A stretch of 45,408 bases of DNA from Paludibacteraceae bacterium (GTDB lineage Bacteria; Bacteroidota; Bacteroidia; Bacteroidales; Paludibacteraceae). Below the pieces are notes generated by a model. The model worked only from the letters and a program-made list of their open reading frames with translations. It made no database searches and was not told the origin of the DNA. Below are positions 35,737-43,317 of the stretch, piece after piece. The DNA is taken from the NCBI GenBank assembly GCA_017557345.1, contig JAFYZR010000080.1:1-45408 (forward strand), read 5' to 3'. A program made the position numbers and the translations under genes. Numbering within the stretch: position 1 is the stretch's first letter; each line of letters opens with the position of its first letter.

Positions 35737-35824
35737 CCTGGAATCCCCCCTGGCCCCCGAGGGGGAAGACAAACGCCCGGGAGACGGAGTGCCGGTGCGA
35801 CCGTAAGTGCCTGAAATCCGCAAA

Positions 35825-35964
35825 GTTAACATAATCCCATCGGTATTGTGTCACTCCTCGCGCCAAGGTCTGTACTCCGCAACAACAACCTTAATTTTCG
35901 AGGGACAGAAGCCCGCAAGAACGTCCTGCCCGCTGCGGGTGAACACAATACGGATTATGTTAAC
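35825..35964. repeat. Inverted repeat GTTAACATAATCC
   Basis: GTTAACATAATCC (35825-35837) and GTATTGTGT (35843-35851) are mirrored by ACACAATAC (35943-35951) and GGATTATGTTAAC (35952-35964): 22 perfect pairs with a 5-nt bulge on the left arm and a 91-nt loop. AT-rich arms inside a GC-rich block look like recombinase or replication-protein sites. Confidence 0.6.
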
Positions 35965-36864
35965 TGTGCTCTGTTGGAGCAGTGCGAGGGTTTTCCCTTC
36001 GAACTCCCGGGCGACGCCCCGCCAGGCAATGAGCCCCCCTCAAGGACCTCCGGCCTCCAGGCCCGTCGGGGGGCTCAGCACTTTGCGCAACCTTCGTGGA
36101 AACGGCATCAAGATTCGTGGAGCGCTTCACCCGCGGTCGGCAATGCCGCCCGCGACTTCCGCTTTGTGGCTCGTAGGGGAATAAACTGCAAGTTCGAGGG
36201 CGCAAAGTGCAGGCACGAACACCGTCATCAAGTCTCGACCGACATCACTCGCTTTCAGCCTCAGTGCTATGCGAGCAGCCTGGCGGGTCGTGCAGCGAAG
36301 CTGCGGGTCGGCCCGTCATCAAAAGCCAGCAGTCCGTCAGGCCGGCCAGCTCGCTTTTGAAGCCGTTCCTCCAAGGTAAGCCTGCGGCTTGGTTGTCTCT
36401 GGCTGCTATTCCTTCAGGCCTTGCGTCATTTTTGCTCTGCGGGCGGTCCTCGCGTGCGTTCCGCATCGCTGCGGTCCGTCCTCGGCAAAAACGCCGCAAA
36501 GCCTTCCGGGCAGCCAGAGTGCGGTCCTTCGGCCCGCTGGCGCAGACAAAGTCCGGATAAACCGGCCTTAGACTGCGCCGGTCTACGCTCCGCATCAGCG
36601 TCGTGGCGTCGTACCCCAATTCGAAGATCAGTGCCTGTTCGCGAAGACCGTCATCTCCCGCATCAACGTCTGTGCGTCGCTCACTCCTTTGGGCCGTCCC
36701 GGCCCAGGCCGCGTAGGCCGTCTTTCCACCCACGTTGTCGGTCTTTGTCGGGGTCTGGGAGCCTGAGGTCTCCCAGCCCTTGCGCCGCCAAAGCCCGCCA
36801 ACCCCCACACACAAGACCGCCTCCGCGGCCACGCTCCACTTCGTTCCGCGCCCTATGGCACTGC

Positions 36865-36923
36865 CAGACTCTTAGCCGCCACACGCACAACCCTCGCACA
36901 ACGGCCAGGCGTCTAAGAGACTG
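36865..36923. repeat. Long helix with A·A mismatch, copy 2
   Basis: CAGACTCTTAG (36865-36875) pairs with CTAAGAGACTG (36913-36923) with one A·A mismatch at the same place as in copy 1. The core A-CTCTT/AAGAG-A is kept while flanking bases change on both sides. Confidence 0.55.
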
Positions 36924-37124
36924 GACAGCACCATAGGCCACCCAGGAGACACACGCCCGAACGTCTGTGCGACATCGACCGGCATCACCCGCTCTAAGGC
37001 CGGGAAAAGGGTATAAATATATACTCAAGGAGGCAGCGGCTGACGCCGCTGTGGGTACTGATAATATGGCTTATTTGCGCTTTAACTCGCTGAGAATTAT
37101 ATTGTTATTCTCAAGGATTTTTCG

Positions 37125-37132
37125 TAACTTGT
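37125..37132 (+). promoter_or_regulatory. -7 box TAACTTGT after TTTTTCG
   Basis: It belongs to the TTTTTCG-TAnn set (also before 3021, 38105 and 45313). An ATTG lies 20 bp upstream. It would start the transcript carrying the structured leader before the gene at 37254. Confidence 0.4.
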
Positions 37133-37136
37133 AGTC

Positions 37137-37230
37137 GGAATCGGGATGGACGGTACTGCAAGACGCTTACCTCAGAATCCCTTAGGAAGCTAAGGCCCTG
37201 CTTAAGACTTGTAACCCGCCCTCCGATCCC
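37137..37230 (+). promoter_or_regulatory. Structured leader of the plus-strand DUF6266-like cluster
   Basis: GGAATCGGG (37137-37145) pairs with TCCGATCCC (37222-37230), 8 of 9 positions including one G·U. Inside, CCTTAG-GAAG-CTAAGG (37180-37195) is a perfect 6-bp hairpin with a tetraloop. It ends 23 bp before the ATG. No known riboswitch class recognised. Confidence 0.4.
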
Positions 37231-37253
37231 AGCCCTTAACCTATATTTGAACT

Positions 37254-37976
37254 ATGCCACGTTTCTATCCGGATATACTGTTTTCAGACTGCTGGGGTTC
37301 CATCGGTGACAAGACCTTCTACCACCGCAAGGGACGATGCTATTATAGAACCAAATCCTCTCCGGCATTCCCGAGGACTGATGGGCAGCTGGATCAGGCT
37401 TCACTCCATCATCGTGCCATGGAGGCCTGGCGGCAGCAGGAGCCCGAGGTGCAGCGCCTCTGGAACAAGTACGCGCTGGAGGTTCCCAGCCAGCGGCCTC
37501 CGTATGACCCCAAGACAAGCATATCCGGGTACAATCTCTTCGTGTCAGCTTACCACGGCTTTGCGCAACTGGGGAACGAGCATGTTCCATCTCCCAGGCG
37601 CAAGGGACATTTCCCGGTATTCGCCTTGGACTTCCTGTCGGCTTCCGTCTTGGATGATGCGCATCTTCTTCTGCGCTTCCGCTCTACTTTCAGCCTGGAT
37701 GGTGATGGCAGGCGCTACCGGTATCTTCTGAAGCTCCAGTTGGAACGTCCGGGGCGTGGGAAGAATTCCGGCCTGCTGCGGAACTTTCTGGCTCTTCCAG
37801 GCTCCTCCGCCAATGGAGAAATCATCGAGTTTTTCGTCCGGGATTACCGCCAGATCTGGGGCTTCGACCTGCCGACTTTTCAGGCTCATTGCCGGTACCT
37901 TCTTCTTGACTCGGAGACCGGTTTTCGCTGCCGGTTTAAGGAAAAATCTTTCCAATTTTCTTACGGTTATTTATAG
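37254..37976 (+). CDS. DUF6266-like protein (module A, gene 1)
   Basis: 240 residues beginning MPRFYPDILFSDCWGSIGDK. The start motif (WGSIGDKTFYHRKGRCYYRTK), a LWNKYA segment and SGYNLFVSAYHGF follow the DUF6266-like pattern of a small tail- or surface-type protein from phage-derived Bacteroidales loci. No signal peptide. A C-terminal beta-rich part ends FQFSYGYL. It is homologous along its length to the protein at 44600-45313. Preceded by the leader motif CTTAACCTATA. The function is unknown; a structural role is likely. Confidence 0.75.
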   Translation: MPRFYPDILFSDCWGSIGDKTFYHRKGRCYYRTKSSPAFPRTDGQLDQASLHHRAMEAWRQQEPEVQRLWNKYALEVPSQRPPYDPKTSISGYNLFVSAYHGFAQLGNEHVPSPRRKGHFPVFALDFLSASVLDDAHLLLRFRSTFSLDGDGRRYRYLLKLQLERPGRGKNSGLLRNFLALPGSSANGEIIEFFVRDYRQIWGFDLPTFQAHCRYLLLDSETGFRCRFKEKSFQFSYGYL

Positions 37977-38019
37977 TTGTTTACAGTTATTTACACTTTA
38001 GATAAAAGCGCGTAAATAG

Positions 38020-38052
38020 TTGTAAATCATTGAAAAAGTTTTCGTATATTTG
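38020..38052 (+). promoter_or_regulatory. Promoter for module A, gene 2
   Basis: TTGT (38020-38023), 21 bp, TATATTTG (38045-38052), with TTTTCG directly before the -7 box. The leader carries CAGG...CCTG and AACTTAACCTATACTTAA before the ATG at 38105. Confidence 0.55.
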
Positions 38053-38104
38053 TTACAGGAAGAATGAAAATTCGACCTGAAACTTAACCTATACTTAAAC
38101 TTTT

Positions 38105-39157
38105 ATGCAAGCTCTTCCTTCCATCGCTTTCGGGGGCTTCTCTGGGTCGGCAAAGGGTGTTACGGCTCGCCAAGTAGGCGGCCGTACCATCCTTTCCGTA
38201 AAGAGTTTCCCCACCGGCCAAACCACCGTTGCCCAGGTGGTCAGGAGAGCGTCGCTGACAAAGATCTCCAAATCCTACAAACTTCTTTCTGATTCCCAGA
38301 TGCGCGAATGGGAGCGCCTCGCAGAACACTGCTCAGGTGCCTCCGTATTCGGCCAGAAAGCGCAACTCACAGGTGCCAATCTGTACGTCCGCCTTAACGC
38401 AAACCGTGTTATGGCGGGAGAGGCTATTATCAGTGACGCCCCCGCATCCCAGGTGGCAGTGCCCAATGTTTCCTATTCCCAAGTGGCCATCACGCCTCAG
38501 CTGATTGTATTCGGCGGCATTGTTCACGAGTCCTCTCCTTATAAATTAGTGGTAAAGATGTCGGGCTCCCAGAGTGCCGGTGTTTCCAACGGCTGGAGCA
38601 AGACCGTCATTATTTCTTCTGATGTAGAAGATGACTGGGGTGAGGCTGACGTCACCCGGCTTTACCTGAAGACCATCGGCGTGGAGCCTACGCCCGGCCA
38701 GAAGGTCTTCATCGAAATCTACTGGCTTGATACCAGTACCGGTTTCGCCGGCCAGGTCTTCAAGGATTCCGTCATCGTCACCGGTGAGTCTTCGTTCACT
38801 CCTCGCAAGCGAGTGACCATGGATCGCCTGGCTCCGGACCACGAGCAGCATGTAAGCGCTATCGACGTGGACTTCAGTACCGGTTCACCGGTTATCCAGT
38901 TTGATGCGATGTGCCTTGGCCATAGTAACGTGGCCAGCTCCGAGGTCTATCTGGAAGATGACCTCCCGACTGAACTGAGGGGCACTTCTTGGGCGCTTGG
39001 TCGCGGGAACGGTGAAGACGGCAAGTTGGTGGCCCAGTCTTATGTGATGTGGCTGTATGGCGCTTCTTATGGCGATCCGGCCCGCATCGTCTTTGCCCAC
39101 CGTGGCGGTTATTATGTCAAACCTACCGAGGTCTTCGGGCCTGGAATACTCTACTAA
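38105..39157 (+). CDS. DUF6266-like protein (module A, gene 2)
   Basis: 350 residues. The start is MQALPSIAFGGFSGSAKGVT, followed by RTILSVKSF, a WERLAEH helix and GANLYVRLNANR, the DUF6266-like signature. The C-terminal two-thirds is beta-rich (KTVIISSDVEDDWG, IDVDFSTGSPVIQFDAMCLG). Homologous along its length to the minus-strand protein at 43318-44376, including the last residues (RGGYYVKPTEVFGPGILY). The family may be involved in phage-like particles; no function is proven. The stop is followed after 1 bp by the next ATG. Confidence 0.75.
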   Translation: MQALPSIAFGGFSGSAKGVTARQVGGRTILSVKSFPTGQTTVAQVVRRASLTKISKSYKLLSDSQMREWERLAEHCSGASVFGQKAQLTGANLYVRLNANRVMAGEAIISDAPASQVAVPNVSYSQVAITPQLIVFGGIVHESSPYKLVVKMSGSQSAGVSNGWSKTVIISSDVEDDWGEADVTRLYLKTIGVEPTPGQKVFIEIYWLDTSTGFAGQVFKDSVIVTGESSFTPRKRVTMDRLAPDHEQHVSAIDVDFSTGSPVIQFDAMCLGHSNVASSEVYLEDDLPTELRGTSWALGRGNGEDGKLVAQSYVMWLYGASYGDPARIVFAHRGGYYVKPTEVFGPGILY

Positions 39158-39158
39158 T

Positions 39159-39908
39159 ATGGCTACGCTTTTCAACTCTACAGGTAATAATTTCGGAGCT
39201 GGGCAGATTGCCTTCAAGTCCCATCAGGAGGAGAACTTCGTGGTCCTCAATGCGAAGTTCACCTATAATCCGGAGAATGCGGATTACCAGGCCGCAGACG
39301 TGCTGGAGATCTATGTGCCGGATCTTTCGATAGACCGCAGCGCCATCGCCGGTGTCATTATGCGATTCCGCGACGTGTATGATAGCTACGGCTACACCTG
39401 GGACAACAGTGGCGGTACCGTGCTCAAGAGCTGGGTCAAGGATAAGAACACGCTCTGTATAGAGAAACTGACCAACTTCGACGAGAAGGGTGAGATTACA
39501 GTTTACATCTATGCACTGTACACGATGCTTGCCCGAGGAGGCAACCCCATCAAGGGCACCAAGGTCAGGCTGACGACAAGCCAGGAGACAACCTACCTGC
39601 GTTGGGGCTCTGATACGTTCTTCGTCGAATTTGAGAATTGGATCTTCCTGCACATGCAATTCTCCAGCTGCACCTACGCCTACAGGGATTCTCCCTGGGA
39701 GTGCAACCTCACTAATTTGCCCTCCGGCATTACTGCAGATCTTCCTTTCTGCGGAGGTGGTAACCAGTACAATCCTTCCGTTGACGGTATGAGCGAGGCT
39801 CACATCGAGAACGGTGTGTTCACTTGTGAGACAAGGACTGCCGGCTTCGAGGACACTGCTCACGATCCGTTCATCTTCGCCTTCCTGGTGCGTGACAACG
39901 AAGAATAA
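39159..39908 (+). CDS. Beta-rich surface/tail-like protein (module A, gene 3)
   Basis: 249 residues starting MATLFNSTGNNFGAGQIAFK, immediately after the previous stop. An earlier in-frame ATG at 39057 lies inside gene 2 and is not used. The body is beta-rich with conserved blocks (VLNAKFTYNPENADY, LEIYVPDLSIDRS, KNTLCIEKLTNFDEKG, FLHMQFSSCTYAYRDSPWE). Clearly homologous to the minus-strand protein at 42519-43310. No signal peptide or known domain. Probably a structural component with genes 1 and 2. Confidence 0.7.
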   Translation: MATLFNSTGNNFGAGQIAFKSHQEENFVVLNAKFTYNPENADYQAADVLEIYVPDLSIDRSAIAGVIMRFRDVYDSYGYTWDNSGGTVLKSWVKDKNTLCIEKLTNFDEKGEITVYIYALYTMLARGGNPIKGTKVRLTTSQETTYLRWGSDTFFVEFENWIFLHMQFSSCTYAYRDSPWECNLTNLPSGITADLPFCGGGNQYNPSVDGMSEAHIENGVFTCETRTAGFEDTAHDPFIFAFLVRDNEE

Positions 39909-39919
39909 ATGACTGAATC

Positions 39920-40189
39920 ATGTCCGAGAAAACCCGCGTAGAACTGACCCGCCTGCAGGGAGGAATCGCCATCGCAAGTTTTGTGATGGGAGCCCTCATA
40001 TCCTGCGTGTGCCTTTTCTTTATCAGGCCCCTGGGCGAGATTACCAGCAGCGCCATCATTATCGTTGGCAACTTTCTGGTTCTCTGCGGCGGTATTCTCG
40101 GAGTCAAGGCCAGCACAGACGTCCGATTCAAGAACCTGGAAATGAAAGTTGACCATCAAGGAGAACACACTGAAAAACCTACTGCCTAA
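39920..40189 (+). CDS. Two-transmembrane holin-like protein (module A, gene 4)
   Basis: 89 residues with two membrane helices (about 14-35, GGIAIASFVMGALISCVCLF; 41-62, ITSSAIIIVGNFLVLCGGIL) and a charged tail. Size, topology and position before a spanin-like lipoprotein fit a class II holin-like role, making holes for an amidase such as the one at 5867-6457. No holin family recognised by name. Homologous to the protein at 42237-42506. Confidence 0.6.
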   Translation: MSEKTRVELTRLQGGIAIASFVMGALISCVCLFFIRPLGEITSSAIIIVGNFLVLCGGILGVKASTDVRFKNLEMKVDHQGEHTEKPTA

Positions 40190-40198
40190 ACCTAACCT

Positions 40199-40669
40199 AT
40201 GAAATCCTCCATCTTCATCATTCTGGCTTTTGGGGTCGTAGCCTGCGGTACTGTCCGGCCCGTGACGGGTGTGGACAGTACCAGGGTGGAGGTCCGTACC
40301 GAAACCAGATACGTCCACGACACCTCCTGGGTGGAGATTCCCGTCATCGTGGAGAAGGTGGCCACTCTGGATACGGCTTCTGTTCTGGAGAACAAATACG
40401 CCAAATCAGAGGCGTCCGTATCCGGAGGTATTCTCACTCACTCCCTACAGACAAAGCCCGTCAGGGAGCCCGTGAGGGTCGAAAGAAAAGAGACCGTACG
40501 GGATTCCATCGTGTACCGGGACCGCATCCAGACTCAGACCGTCGAGGTCGAGCGCAAATTGAACTGGTGGCAGTCCTTCAAGATGAAACTCGGCGGTATC
40601 GCTATCATATTGATAACTATTGCAATAGTATATTTTTTGTTCAACCTACTTAACCATCTAAAACCGTGA
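40199..40669 (+). CDS. Lipoprotein with C-terminal membrane helix, u-spanin-like (module A, gene 5)
   Basis: 156 residues. The lipobox is FGVVAC (Cys16). A repetitive middle (TETRYVHDTSWVEIPVIVEK, ETVRDSIVYRDRIQTQTVEV) leads to a juxtamembrane LNWWQSFKMKLG and one membrane helix (about 131-150). One chain anchored at both outer and inner membranes is the layout of unimolecular spanins, which fuse the two membranes in phage lysis. Bacteroides phages have comparable proteins, from memory. Homologous to the minus-strand copy at 41749-42231. Translation of the next gene overlaps its stop (GTGA). Confidence 0.6.
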   Translation: MKSSIFIILAFGVVACGTVRPVTGVDSTRVEVRTETRYVHDTSWVEIPVIVEKVATLDTASVLENKYAKSEASVSGGILTHSLQTKPVREPVRVERKETVRDSIVYRDRIQTQTVEVERKLNWWQSFKMKLGGIAIILITIAIVYFLFNLLNHLKP

Positions 40670-41364
40670 AATACATTCCTAGTATCGCGTTTGAAGAGAT
40701 GTCCGGCAGCGCCAAGGGCGTTACCGCGGCCAAGATGAAAGGCCGTAAGTACATCAAGAATCGTGGTTACGGCAGCGGCATCCGCACCAGTGACCAGGCC
40801 AAAGTCAAGGGCGTCTTCAAGATGCTCACCACCAAGTGGAAGAGTCTGACCAGCGAGCAGATCCTCGCCTGGAACAAACTCGCCCTCTCTCAGGAAGGCC
40901 GTTCCGTCCTCGGAACCAAGGCCAAGATCTCCGGGTCGAACCTGTTCACCCGCCTCAATTACTGGGTCGTCACCTGCGGCGGCCAGGTAATGGTGACCCC
41001 TCCGTCCCTCGTGGGCGTAGAATCTCCCTCCACGGCAACTGTCGTGTGCACCAACCAGGCTTTCACCTTCAAGCTGGACCAGGCACCCGCTGACAACGGC
41101 GGCATCTTCCTCGTCATCGAGGCTTCCGAAGGCCAGTCCAACGGTGTGTCCCGCGCTCACGCAAAGGCCGCACAGATCCACATGGAGGAGGAACCCACCA
41201 ACGCCGCCATCAACATCAAGGCGGAGTACGAGGCCAAGAACGGTGCGCTCAGCGCAGCCGCCCCGAAGGTGTTCTTCCGTTACTTCCTGGTCAACAGCTC
41301 GACCGGAGAGCGCTCCGTCTCGATGCTGGCCGAGGCCAAGTACACCGTCGTCGAAGGCGACTAA
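40666..41364 (+). CDS. DUF6266-like protein (module A, extra gene 6)
   Basis: 232 residues, GTG start overlapping the previous stop by 4 bp. MKYIPSIAFEEMSGSAKGVT, a WNKLAL helix and SGSNLFTRLNYWV repeat the DUF6266-like layout, most like gene 2's N-terminal part. The C-terminal half (TPPSLVGVESPSTATVVCTN) is a short beta domain. There is no counterpart in the minus-strand copy. Downstream a hairpin at 41402-41428 marks the end. Confidence 0.7.
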   Translation: MKYIPSIAFEEMSGSAKGVTAAKMKGRKYIKNRGYGSGIRTSDQAKVKGVFKMLTTKWKSLTSEQILAWNKLALSQEGRSVLGTKAKISGSNLFTRLNYWVVTCGGQVMVTPPSLVGVESPSTATVVCTNQAFTFKLDQAPADNGGIFLVIEASEGQSNGVSRAHAKAAQIHMEEEPTNAAINIKAEYEAKNGALSAAAPKVFFRYFLVNSSTGERSVSMLAEAKYTVVEGD

Positions 41365-41401
41365 TCCTCCGGGCCGGGGAACCGGTCTCTCTCAAGCAGC
41401 T

Positions 41402-41428
41402 GGCCCTGGCATCTCAGATGTCGGGGCC
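41402..41428. terminator. Strong hairpin between convergent clusters
   Basis: GGCCCTGGCATCT / AGATGTCGGGGCC, nearly complete pairing with two G·U pairs. No U-run, so a structural or factor-dependent terminator is more likely than a classical one. Confidence 0.5.
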
Positions 41429-41705
41429 TCTGACTTGTAGAAACACCAAATTATGCGTATATTCGCATTGAAATAGGGGCCACTTTGGAAGAATCCGCCA
41501 GAAAAGTGAGATTGTTTGCAGAAAAAATCTGTAAGCCGGCCAAAGTGAAAATGCAAGTTACGAACCTAAATTAAACCAAATATCCGTCATTTTCCGCCCC
41601 CAGCTTCAAGATTGAAAGCACTACTTGCAGACGGTTATTTCACTCTTTCCTGTTACCAGTTTGTTACCCGCACCCCGAAAAGGGCTGAAAATCAGCAACT
41701 AAATC

Positions 41706-41726
41706 GCTGATAATCACCATTATAGC
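41706..41726 (+). repeat. Direct repeat copy B
   Basis: GCTGATAATCACCATTATAGC; see copy A at 35154-35174. It lies exactly between module A and module B. Confidence 0.45.
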
Positions 41727-41748
41727 CGTAGATTAGAAGAAATGTACT

Positions 41749-42231
41749 TCATAAGCGTTTAAGTTTTAGAAGGTTAAGTAAAAAGTAGGTAATAAGAATT
41801 ATCAAAGAGAGCAGGCAAATGCCCATTGTCACTTCGCCGGTCTTCATCTTGGTCCTCTGCCAGGCAGTGAGTTTCTTCTCCACTTCGACGGTCTGCGTCT
41901 CGATTCTATCGCGGAAGATGATGGAATCCCGTACGACTTCCTTTGTCTCAATCTTGACAGGAACGGATACCGGCTTGGTCTCCAGGCTGTGGTGGAGGAC
42001 GCCGGCTGCCACGATGGCCTCGCTCTTGGCATAGGTGTTTTCCAGTGTTGAGGTTGTATCGAGGGTGGCAACTCGCTCAACGATGACTGGCAATTCTACG
42101 TAGGCTGTGTCGTGTTTAATGACCGTTTCCGTCCTCACCTCAACCCGGGAGGACTCGGAGTTTTGCAGGCTCCGAGTCGCTCCACAGGCCGTGGCAAGAA
42201 GTGCGAGAGCAATGAGAAGGAAGCGGTTCAT
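41749..42231 (-). CDS. u-spanin-like lipoprotein (module B, gene 5)
   Basis: 160 residues, homologous to module A gene 5: lipobox LLATAC (Cys16), TETVIKHDTAYVELPVIVER, TKEVVRDSIIFRDRIETQTV, a juxtamembrane LTAWQRTKMKTG and a C-terminal membrane helix (LLSLIILITYFLLNLL). The shared VEVRTET and SRVEVRTET blocks and identical spacing show descent from one gene. Last gene of module B. Confidence 0.6.
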   Translation of the reverse strand: MNRFLLIALALLATACGATRSLQNSESSRVEVRTETVIKHDTAYVELPVIVERVATLDTTSTLENTYAKSEAIVAAGVLHHSLETKPVSVPVKIETKEVVRDSIIFRDRIETQTVEVEKKLTAWQRTKMKTGEVTMGICLLSLIILITYFLLNLLKLKRL

Positions 42232-42236
42232 AAGGT

Positions 42237-42506
42237 TTAGGCAGTATGCTGGTTTTCGTTATCAATTACTTGTCTGAGTTCGGCTTCGAACTTTCGAAAT
42301 TTGACATCGTAGGAGGCCTTCACTCCGAGAATGGCTCCGCACAGGACCAGCAGCTCACTCACAATGGAGATGGCAGAACTGGCAATCTCACCCAGCGGCG
42401 GAATCCAGAACAGACAGACGGCGGCGATGATGACCCCGCTGCTGAAACTGGCAATGGCAATCACGCCCTGCAGCTTGGTGAGTTCTATGCGCTTTTTCTC
42501 GGTCAT
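42237..42506 (-). CDS. Two-transmembrane holin-like protein (module B, gene 4)
   Basis: 89 residues, the same length as module A gene 4. Two membrane helices (about 14-35, 41-62) with IAIASFSSGVIIAAVCLFWI and ISIVSELLVLCGAILGVKAS. It lies 5 bp from the spanin-like gene and 12 bp after gene 3. Holin-like role by topology and context only. Confidence 0.6.
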   Translation of the reverse strand: MTEKKRIELTKLQGVIAIASFSSGVIIAAVCLFWIPPLGEIASSAISIVSELLVLCGAILGVKASYDVKFRKFEAELRQVIDNENQHTA

Positions 42507-42518
42507 AGGTCACAGCGT

Positions 42519-43310
42519 TTAATGTAAATCACCTTCTGGTTCATCGTCATCAACATTCCCTCCGGACTGCGCTTGTTCTCCATCTCTGACAAGGAAGGCG
42601 AAGATGAACGGGTCGTAGCCGGTACTCTCAAAGCCGCTCATTCTTTCTTGGCAGGTGAACACCCCGTTCTCAATGTGAGCCAGCGAGTATCCGTTCACGG
42701 ATGGATTGTACTGGTTGGAGCCTCCGAGGAAAGGAACGTCTGCATTCACGTCAGTCGGGAAGTTGCCCATATTTGCCTCCCAGGGCTGGTTTCGGTAGGA
42801 ATACGAGCAGCTGGAGAACTGCATGTGCAGGAACACCCAATGCTCGAAAATGACACAGAAGGTTTCGGAACTCCAGTATAGGTATCTTGTCTCCTGCGTC
42901 ATATCGATGCGTGTCCTGGTTCCCTTGGTGGTGCTCCCGCCCTGGTTGAGAGTCGGGTAAAACGCCTGGATGAAGATTGTGTGCTCCACCTTTTCATCGA
43001 AGTTGGTCAGCTTCTCGATGCAGATGGTGTTCTTGTCTTTGATCCACGACTTAACGGCAGTCCCGCCGTCATTGTTCCAGGTATAGGAAGAATACACATA
43101 GCGGTCTTGGAACGTCAATATGACGCCAGTAACCGCGCTGCGGTTGATGCTGAGGTCAGGAACGTAAATCTCCAGAACATTGGCCGCTCTATAGTCAGCA
43201 TTGCTCGGATCGTAGGTGAATTTGGCGTTCAGGACTACGTAGTTTTCCGCCTGATAGTCCTTGAATTGAATGGTGCCTGCACCAAAGTTATTTCCGGTAG
43301 AGTTGAACAT
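42519..43310 (-). CDS. Beta-rich surface/tail-like protein (module B, gene 3)
   Basis: 263 residues from the ATG at 43310 (MFNSTGNNFGAG), 7 bp after the previous stop. A start at 43340 would overlap gene 2 and lacks the homology. Conserved with module A gene 3 through LEIYVPDLSINRS, KNTICIEKLTNFDEK and NQYNPSVNGYSLAHIENG. It carries an extra acidic tail (NVDDDEPEGDLH) missing from module A. Confidence 0.7.
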   Translation of the reverse strand: MFNSTGNNFGAGTIQFKDYQAENYVVLNAKFTYDPSNADYRAANVLEIYVPDLSINRSAVTGVILTFQDRYVYSSYTWNNDGGTAVKSWIKDKNTICIEKLTNFDEKVEHTIFIQAFYPTLNQGGSTTKGTRTRIDMTQETRYLYWSSETFCVIFEHWVFLHMQFSSCSYSYRNQPWEANMGNFPTDVNADVPFLGGSNQYNPSVNGYSLAHIENGVFTCQERMSGFESTGYDPFIFAFLVRDGEQAQSGGNVDDDEPEGDLH

Positions 43311-43317
43311 AGCCGTA

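Larger units (their letters stand above)
35265..37050. other. GC-rich, palindrome-rich region without a credible gene; candidate structured ncRNA locus
   Basis: About 1.8 kb with base composition unlike its neighbours. Open frames exist on both strands but have no recognisable domain and overlap each other. Perfect or near-perfect arms include GCAGCGGC/GCCGCTGC (35678-35685/35691-35698), TGAGCCCCCC/GGGGGGCTCA (36030-36039/36068-36077), GCACTTTGCGC/GCGCAAAGTGC (36078-36088/36200-36210), TCAAAAGC/GCTTTTGA (36319-36326/36353-36360), CTGGGAG/CTCCCAG (36755-36761/36770-36776) and CAGCGGC-TGAC-GCCGCTG (37034-37051). CCCTTCGAACT (35995-36005) may pair with AGTTCGAGGG (36191-36200), crossing the 36078/36210 pair as a pseudoknot would. 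Strand and ends are unknown. An alternative is an origin or transfer region. Confidence 0.45.
41365..41748. other. 384-bp gap between the convergent modules
   Basis: No gene seen. It contains the hairpin at 41402-41428, two TGTTACC repeats 4 bp apart (about 41649-41666), ATCAGC/GCTGAT arms (about 41690-41711) and copy B of the direct repeat. The TGTTACC pair and the direct repeat look like recombinase-site DNA. Confidence 0.35.

Noticed and set aside
35429-36936. Several open frames on both strands in the GC-rich block
   Set aside because: They overlap each other, are rich in Arg/Pro/Ser as expected from GC-rich noncoding DNA, and cross inverted-repeat arms. None shows a domain.
37137-37230. 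Possible tRNA
   Set aside because: The hairpin loops have the wrong size for an anticodon arm and no T-loop consensus is present.
39057-39158. Earlier ATG for module A gene 3
   Set aside because: It lies inside gene 2; homology to module B begins at the ATG at 39159.
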